Shown here: in pieces, positions 7,774-10,859 of the stretch
Layout: each line of letters opens with the position of its first letter
Numbering within the stretch: the first letter of the stretch is position 1
Assembly (NCBI GenBank): GCA_947260045.1
Contig: CAMYOP010000066.1
Coordinates: 1-10,859, forward strand
Source: an uncultured Desulfobulbaceae bacterium
GTDB lineage: Bacteria; Desulfobacterota; Desulfobulbia; Desulfobulbales; Desulfobulbaceae
Reading direction: 5' to 3'
DNA: 10,859 bases
The notes under the pieces: generated by a model
Seen by the model: only the letters and a program-made list of their open reading frames with translations
Database searches by the model: none
What the model was told of the DNA's origin: nothing
Position numbers and translations under genes: made by a program

Positions 7774-7864
7774 AGGTAAAAAAGCAGCATAATTTTTTTC
7801 AGAGGCCTGGTAATAATCACACACTTTAGTATTCAAAAAAAGTCTGATTAGATCCCTACCCCTC

Positions 7865-7914
7865 CTCCCTCTTTCGGGTGAAATACGATTTCCTCCTTTC
7901 AGGCGATTTCATTC
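7865..7914 (+). promoter_or_regulatory. shared 50-bp upstream element, copy B
   Basis: Second copy of the element at 6957-7006, with the same 19-base core (7896-7914) and the same 25-bp spacing between its two TTTC-R-GG-Y-GA units (TTTCGGGTGA at 7872, TTTCAGGCGA at 7897). It ends 124 bp before the second barrel gene. A -10-like TTCAAT (7930-7935) stands at exactly the same distance from the element as TCTAAT does in copy A. Copy B also has local dyads (GAAAT-ACG-ATTTC) that copy A lacks, so the direct-repeat pattern is the conserved feature. Confidence 0.55.
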
Positions 7915-8038
7915 CATACAAATATTAGATTCAATTAAGTCAAGGAAAGCATCTTTAAACAAAGGATAAATCTCTGTTTACAATTCGATCATTTGAGAGA
8001 ATGCAACTGGTAATTACACAAGAGTTAGGGAGGGGAAA

Positions 8039-8824
8039 ATGGTACCCAAAAAAACTGGAAGCAACTTACAAAAAGAACTGTTCACTAAATTTACAAAAAT
8101 TAAAGCCTGCTTTTTATTTGTAATGTTCCTTGTTGTTTGTATCGCAATCCCTGGAACCTCAATAGCAAACAATAACTGGAAAACAAATATCGCTCTTTAT
8201 GGTTGGTATGCATCGATCGGAGGTGATTCTGCGACTGGTAGTGAGATTGAAGTTGATGCAAACGACCTGGTTGATTCACTGGATTTTACCTTTATGGGAT
8301 CAATTGGCTTCCAGAAAGGGAAATGGTCATTTGGGACAGATGTGCTTTACCTGGAGGTAAGTGACGATATAAACGGTGTGGTTCATGGAACCAATACCCG
8401 AGTTGAGGTTGCTTTACAATCTTGGGTAGTGACCCCCAGTGTTGGTTATGATGTTATTGATAATAACAAAGGAAATCTCACTGTGCTGGGTGGTGCGCGT
8501 TATCTCTCAATGGAAACAGATGTTGATTTGATTGCGGGTGGTGGACACAGAAGGTTTTCTGATGATGGAGATAACTGGGATGGGATTATCGGTGTAAAAG
8601 GTAATCTTAACCTCCAGGCAAAATGGTTTATCCCTTACTACCTTGACATAGGAACAGGCGACAGCGATTTTACCTGGCAGGCTTTCACTGGTGTTGGATA
8701 TCATTTCAGCAAAGTAGATTTTATTGTGGGATACAGGTATTTAAGTTGGGACTTTGATGATGACAGCCTGATTGATGATTTGAATTTAAATGGAGTGATA
8801 GCAGGAGTTAAATTCTCCTTCTGA
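8039..8824 (+). CDS. outer-membrane beta-barrel protein, 261 aa, function unknown
   Basis: A strong purine-rich ribosome binding site (GGGAGGGG, 8028-8035) fixes the ATG at 8039. The signal peptide has an unusually long basic n-region (about 22 residues) before the hydrophobic core and 'PGTSIA', with cleavage near residue 43. The mature protein shows a pattern I know from a widespread proteobacterial barrel family of unknown role: 'WKTNIALYGWYASIGG' at the start, 'LDFTFMGSIGFQKGKW', 'LGGARYLSMETD', 'NWDGIIGVKG', a strand rich in Trp and Tyr, 'GVGYHFSKVDFIVGYRYLSWDFDDD', and a terminal 'AGVKFSF' ending in Phe, a classic Bam signal. About 10-12 strands are expected. The family name is not certain. 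Regulation is probably shared with the previous gene through the upstream element; a 12-bp hairpin follows the gene. Confidence 0.9.
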   Translation: MVPKKTGSNLQKELFTKFTKIKACFLFVMFLVVCIAIPGTSIANNNWKTNIALYGWYASIGGDSATGSEIEVDANDLVDSLDFTFMGSIGFQKGKWSFGTDVLYLEVSDDINGVVHGTNTRVEVALQSWVVTPSVGYDVIDNNKGNLTVLGGARYLSMETDVDLIAGGGHRRFSDDGDNWDGIIGVKGNLNLQAKWFIPYYLDIGTGDSDFTWQAFTGVGYHFSKVDFIVGYRYLSWDFDDDSLIDDLNLNGVIAGVKFSF

Positions 8825-8852
8825 TCTTTCTGGGCTCAATATTATAAGAATC

Positions 8853-8889
8853 AATGAGGTCTGCTCGACGAACAACTGCAGATCTCATT
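8853..8889 (+). terminator. 12-bp-stem hairpin after the second barrel gene
   Basis: AATGAGGTCTGC (8853-8864) pairs with GCAGATCTCATT (8878-8889) along all 12 positions, with one G-U pair, around a 13-nt loop. It starts 28 bp after the stop codon. No U-tract follows, so it is either a factor-dependent or stabilising 3' hairpin, or part of the leader of the next gene. Confidence 0.5.
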
Positions 8890-8952
8890 ACCTGTATGTA
8901 AATTTTGTAAACTTCACCAAGGCAAACAATAAACTGATAAAGGATTGTTATA

Positions 8953-9510
8953 ATGAAAAATTCAATACTGCCGTATGTAATTTTTTCAATTTCAATATTA
9001 TCATTATTACTGCTACCTGCTCATAGTAAAGCTGCTAATGCAATGGAACTCGACAATGACGTCGATTCGGCATTAAACAAACTCTACAGAACCAATTCTA
9101 AGGCAAAAGAATTCTCTATAATTGCCAAAGGAATTCTTGTTTTTCCTAACATAATAAAAGGAGGCTTAGTTATTGGTGGACAATATGGGGAAGGAGCTTT
9201 GCGCATAGATGGAAAAACAGAAGGTTATTACAAAAGCGTGGCTGCATCGTATGGGTTGCAGATTGGAGCACAGACTTTTGGCTACGCCATGTTTTTCATG
9301 AATGAAAAAGCACTTAATCACCTTAACGAAAGTGATGGTTGGGAAATAGGTGTGGGCCCCAGTATTGTCGTCATGGATGAAGGTAAAGCTAAATCTATCA
9401 CAACCACTACCACCAAGGATGATATCTATGTCTTCTTTTTTAGCCAAAAAGGGTTGATGGCAGGATTAGGAGTACAGGGATCTAAAATCACAAAAATTAT
9501 TCCTGAATAA
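8953..9510 (+). CDS. secreted SYLF (Ysc84/DUF500) domain protein, 185 aa
   Basis: AGGA (8941-8944) lies eight bases before the ATG. An N-terminal signal peptide (about residues 1-28, hydrophobic core 'ISILSLLLLP', ending 'SKA') has no lipobox cysteine. The remainder is one SYLF domain with its usual landmarks: 'AKGILVFPNIIKGGLVIGGQYGEGAL' (58-83), 'GYYKSVAASYGLQIGAQTFGY' (91-111), 'GWEIGVGPSIVV' (129-140) and 'FFFSQKGLMAGLGVQGSKI' (161-179). SYLF domains bind phospholipids, as in eukaryotic SH3YL1 and Ysc84; bacterial exported versions are common but their role is unclear. Length is normal for a bacterial single-domain member. It stands alone between hairpins, with 128 bp before it and nearly 500 bp without a firm gene after it. 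The 10-mer CACCAAGGCA (8915-8924), found again at 9746-9755, lies about 30 bp upstream of the start. Confidence 0.93.
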   Translation: MKNSILPYVIFSISILSLLLLPAHSKAANAMELDNDVDSALNKLYRTNSKAKEFSIIAKGILVFPNIIKGGLVIGGQYGEGALRIDGKTEGYYKSVAASYGLQIGAQTFGYAMFFMNEKALNHLNESDGWEIGVGPSIVVMDEGKAKSITTTTTKDDIYVFFFSQKGLMAGLGVQGSKITKIIPE

Positions 9511-9512
9511 TG

Positions 9513-9564
9513 TGTTACGGAGTCTCATTCGAATTTTTGCATGATTACAAATTCTTTCGTAACA
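9513..9564 (+). terminator. nested hairpin after the SYLF gene, candidate terminator
   Basis: The outer arms TGTTACG (9513-9519) and CGTAACA (9558-9564) are perfectly complementary. Inside them GAATTT (9531-9536) pairs with AAATTC (9549-9554). A moderately T-rich stretch follows (GTTTATTAATCAGTTTT). It begins two bases after the stop codon. The internal loops make it weaker than a classic intrinsic terminator. Confidence 0.35.
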
Positions 9565-9595
9565 GTTTATTAATCAGTTTTATCAGGTTGTCCAG

Positions 9596-9682
9596 TTGAA
9601 TAAAAAGAGAAAAGAACAATTACTGGTCATCATGAAATTGATCATAATAACAGTTGTTTGTGCAGTTATTATATACATATAG
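9596..9682 (+). CDS. possible 28-residue single-membrane-segment small protein
   Basis: A frame starting at TTG 9596 (weak AGG eight bases upstream) or at ATG 9632 runs to TAG at 9680-9682. From the TTG it gives a strongly basic start (NKKRKEQ) followed by a hydrophobic helix long enough to span a membrane (MKLIIITVVCAVIIYI). That charge and hydrophobicity layout is typical of small membrane proteins. Against it: the start is non-standard or the peptide only 16 residues, and AT-rich DNA readily encodes I/K/L-rich peptides. An adjacent frame is open from 9651 to 9758. Confidence 0.2.
   Translation: MNKKRKEQLLVIMKLIIITVVCAVIIYI
9644..9672. repeat. inverted repeat ATAATAAC-N13-GTTATTAT
   Basis: Perfect 8-bp arms (9644-9651 and 9665-9672) around a 13-bp spacer. 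They are entirely A/T apart from one C-G pair, so the chance probability is not negligible. It lies inside the possible small membrane-protein ORF. Confidence 0.4.
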
Positions 9683-9684
9683 AC

Positions 9685-9711
9685 TATCAAAAAGATTTAA
9701 ACTTTTTGATA
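9685..9711. terminator. perfect 10-bp inverted repeat TATCAAAAAG / CTTTTTGATA
   Basis: Arms 9685-9694 and 9702-9711 around a 7-nt ATTTAAA loop. The U-rich right arm resembles a weak intrinsic terminator in which the T-run is part of the stem. It begins three bases after the stop of the possible small membrane-protein ORF (9682). Confidence 0.4.
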
Positions 9712-9733
9712 AAATGGCACTCTTAAACAGTTT

Positions 9734-9832
9734 AGGTAACCAAGGCACCAAGGCATAAAATCCTTATTTTAGATTTTCCTTTTTTTACTATTTACTACCT
9801 GATATTTGTGCCTTGGTTACTTTTTTATTTTT
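9734..9832 (+). repeat. CCAAGGCA inverted-repeat element followed by a T-tract
   Basis: GTAACCAAGGCAC (9736-9748) and GTGCCTTGGTTAC (9808-9820) are perfectly complementary over 13 bp. They extend by a G-U and an A-U pair to 9734 and 9822, and T6-A-T5 follows (9821-9832). The loop is 59 nt. CCAAGGCA is repeated head to tail in the left arm (9740-9747, 9748-9755), so the right arm can pair with either copy. This could be an intrinsic terminator with a large loop, a small palindromic mobile repeat, or a small RNA. The T-tract favours terminator activity in the plus direction. Confidence 0.55.
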
Positions 9833-9848
9833 CATTTGAACAGGTGTT

Positions 9849-9856
9849 CCAAGGCA
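9849..9856 (+). repeat. additional dispersed CCAAGGCA copy
   Basis: An exact further copy of the 8-mer that forms the inverted repeat at 9734-9822. Another copy lies at 8917-8924 before the SYLF gene, within the 10-mer CACCAAGGCA that is repeated exactly at 9746-9755. This clustering within about 940 bp is more than expected for one 8-mer in 10.9 kb. Confidence 0.5.
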
Positions 9857-9861
9857 AGACA

Positions 9862-9938
9862 GAGATTACGTTTGACCAATTACAAGAGCTTAGCAATAAA
9901 AAAGTTAAACAGCTGTAGCTTCTACTTCTCGTAATCTC
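9862..9938 (+). ncRNA. possible structured leader: GAGATTACG / CGTAATCTC pair enclosing 59 nt
   Basis: A perfect 9-bp inverted repeat (9862-9870 with 9930-9938) closes a 59-nt interior containing short AGCT-type self-complementary words. It lies 68 bp upstream of the lipoprotein start. It matches no riboswitch class I recognise, and it could simply be an inverted repeat. Confidence 0.25.
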
Positions 9939-10006
9939 CATTGTTCGATTTTTAATTGTAAAGTGTCAACTCTTCCTTGGGATAGGTGCAACTAAGGGCA
10001 GGAAAA

Positions 10007-10555
10007 ATGAATATTACCAATTCCAACATAATTTTTCTATTGGCAATCCTAATTTTTTTATCTGCTTGCGCTTATAGCAAACCTATTCTGGTGAAAGATT
10101 CAGGTAGAGTTACTGGTAAAGTGACTGCTCTCGACCCCAAGGCAAGTACTCTTACAATTCAAAGTGATGAAAATATTCCTGTCACAATAAAAATTAATAA
10201 ATCAGCATATAATTTTGATTCAAACCTTGTTGGAAAAACTGTTGAGGTTCAACGTAACAGATCTTTTTCCCTTACTCTTAGCAGCCCTGAAAAAGGAATA
10301 AAAAGCGAATCAATCAAAAAAACTCCCGACACTGAAAACATCAATAATCAAGATATTAAGAAAAATGGATCTGCTGAAATTAGAGCTTTTGTTGAATATA
10401 TTGATCTTGAAGAAAGCCTCTTGCTTCTCAAATTGCCAGATGGAAGCAAAGTGCCACTGAGCATAAAAGAAAATAAACATAAATTTATCAAGGTGAAAAA
10501 AGGCGATCAGATTTTTGTTAACTACTCAGAAACCATGGCAATTTTTGTGCGTTAA
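10007..10555 (+). CDS. lipoprotein with two related small beta domains, 182 aa
   Basis: Start ATG 10007 is preferred over the in-frame GTG at 9986 because AGGG (9995-9998) and AGGA (10000-10003) lie just upstream and the signal peptide then has normal length. The lipobox is L-S-A-C with Cys21; Ala follows, so outer-membrane sorting is likely. The mature protein has two similar modules, about 34-84 and 123-182. Both show V-x-x-[IL]-D-x3-S-x-L, a short loop, P-[VL]-[TS]-I-K, then a basic strand ('VTALDPKASTL...VPVTIK'-like and 'VEYIDLEESLL...VPLSIK'). A lysine-rich linker joins them. Modules of this size and strand pattern suggest OB-fold or DUF5666-like beta barrels, which I infer only from pattern. 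I do not recognise a named family; ligand and role are unknown. It stands alone, probably with its own long leader. Confidence 0.85.
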   Translation: MNITNSNIIFLLAILIFLSACAYSKPILVKDSGRVTGKVTALDPKASTLTIQSDENIPVTIKINKSAYNFDSNLVGKTVEVQRNRSFSLTLSSPEKGIKSESIKKTPDTENINNQDIKKNGSAEIRAFVEYIDLEESLLLLKLPDGSKVPLSIKENKHKFIKVKKGDQIFVNYSETMAIFVR

Positions 10556-10621
10556 TTTTATTGCCGATGAGTGTGTTTGTTACAGTGGTCAACTCAACGG
10601 TACAAATATCGTATCGACACT

Positions 10622-10635
10622 CAAGATTAATCTTG
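10622..10635. promoter_or_regulatory. perfect 14-bp palindrome CAAGATTAATCTTG
   Basis: Fully self-complementary, about 65 bp after the lipoprotein stop. As RNA it could form a 5-bp stem with a TTAA loop, too weak for a terminator and without a following U-tract. As DNA it looks like a dimeric regulator site. A second short palindrome, CTGATCAG, lies at 10640-10647. Confidence 0.35.
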
Positions 10636-10780
10636 CTACTGATCAGGTCTTAATTCCCAAGTTCATAAGTTACGTTTCCCAGCATTTTTTTTATTTCCTG
10701 GATTACGGGGCAGTTCACTTATCAGGGCTGCTAAGATTAAAATCATCATTTAAATCCATTTTTTGCAACTGTTGCATATA

Positions 10781-10795
10781 TCATAATGATTATCA
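10781..10795. promoter_or_regulatory. Fur box (7-1-7), 14 of 15 positions
   Basis: TCATAATGATTATCA matches the established Fur 7-1-7 core TGATAATnATTATCA at all positions but one. It lies 65 bp from the right edge, well after the lipoprotein stop (10555), so it more likely controls a gene beyond the window. A TGCAAC/GTTGCA dyad sits five bases upstream. Confidence 0.5.
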
Positions 10796-10859
10796 CAACA
10801 ACTTGAAGATAATTACGCCTAAAATTACGTTTTCAACTTATAAAGAATCAAAATAAAAG

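Larger units (their letters stand above)
7651..8038. other. 388-bp gene-free stretch between the two barrel genes
   Basis: It holds a 16-bp-stem hairpin (7716-7773), a T7 run (7793-7799), copy B of the shared upstream element (7865-7914) and the leader of the next gene. I see no credible protein-coding frame; a 20-codon ATG frame at 7713-7775 coincides with the hairpin and is best explained by it. Confidence 0.7.
9511..10006. other. 496-bp stretch without a firm gene, rich in inverted repeats
   Basis: Five consecutive inverted repeats occupy most of this gap: 9513-9564, 9644-9672, 9685-9711, 9734-9822 and 9862-9938. It also holds three copies of CCAAGGCA and a possible 28-codon membrane-peptide ORF. 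It is very AT-rich. It may hold the 3' end of the SYLF mRNA, a repeat element, a structured RNA, and the promoter and leader of the lipoprotein gene. Confidence 0.6.
10556..10859. other. 304-bp right-end stretch without a supported gene
   Basis: It contains a 14-bp perfect palindrome (10622-10635), a T8 run (10685-10692), a TGCAAC-T-GTTGCA dyad (10764-10776) and a Fur-box-like site (10781-10795). An open frame at 10515-10856 has a composition unlike its neighbours, overlaps the lipoprotein gene and lacks a ribosome binding site, so it is not called. The stretch looks like a 3' end followed by the promoter region of a gene beyond the window. Confidence 0.6.

Noticed and set aside
7713..7775. 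20-codon ORF after the first barrel gene
   Set aside because: It coincides with the 16-bp hairpin and has no ribosome binding site; base pairing explains the sequence better than coding.
9986..10006. In-frame GTG as the start of the lipoprotein
   Set aside because: AGGG/AGGA sites sit just before ATG 10007, and the lipoprotein signal has normal length from that ATG.
10515..10856. Open frame of 113 codons at the right end
   Set aside because: It overlaps the lipoprotein gene by 41 bp, has no ribosome binding site, is rich in Cys and His unlike all neighbours, and covers palindromes and a Fur box that look regulatory.
1..10859. tRNA, rRNA, CRISPR array, insertion sequence or phage attachment site
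   Set aside because: No cloverleaf or rRNA-like sequence, no regularly spaced 25-40 bp repeats, no transposase or integrase frame and no target-site duplication were seen.

Overview
The window looks like chromosomal DNA of a Gram-negative (diderm) bacterium. It encodes an AsmA-type envelope protein, an outer-membrane lipoprotein phospholipase D, a patatin fused to a BamA-like barrel, two further beta-barrel outer-membrane proteins, a secreted SYLF protein and a second lipoprotein. Clear AGGAG-type ribosome binding sites precede most genes. The protein styles and the wide AT-rich gaps suggest Desulfobacterota (Desulfobulbales-like), but that is an impression from memory and not a demonstrated placement. 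Base composition changes along the window: the left 2.7 kb is visibly richer in G+C than everything to the right of about 7 kb.

Layout. 2-1213 (+): C-terminal part of an AsmA-like protein, cut by the left edge. 1385-2671 (-): a secreted protein of unknown function, with a possible 26-codon ORF just downstream. 2827-4395 (-): a ClsC-like phospholipase D lipoprotein with two HKD motifs, separated from the previous gene by a heptamer tandem repeat. 4601-6832 (+), divergent from it: a type Vd (PlpD-like) patatin autotransporter. 7096-7650 and 8039-8824 (+): two small outer-membrane beta-barrel proteins whose upstream regions share a 50-bp element (42/50 identical). 8953-9510 (+): a secreted SYLF/Ysc84-domain protein. 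9511-10006: a gene-poor stretch with five consecutive inverted repeats and the repeated 8-mer CCAAGGCA. 10007-10555 (+): a lipoprotein with two related small domains. 10556-10859: no convincing gene, but a near-perfect Fur box at 10781-10795, probably serving a gene beyond the right edge.

How it fits together. Four of the eight genes belong to families that move, cut, remodel or bind phospholipids (AsmA-like, phospholipase D, patatin, SYLF). The rest are exported, mostly to the outer membrane. The genes are widely spaced, often with hairpins between them, so most are probably separate transcription units and not one operon. The best candidates for something undescribed are the shared element before the two barrel genes and the inverted-repeat-rich segment 9511-9940.
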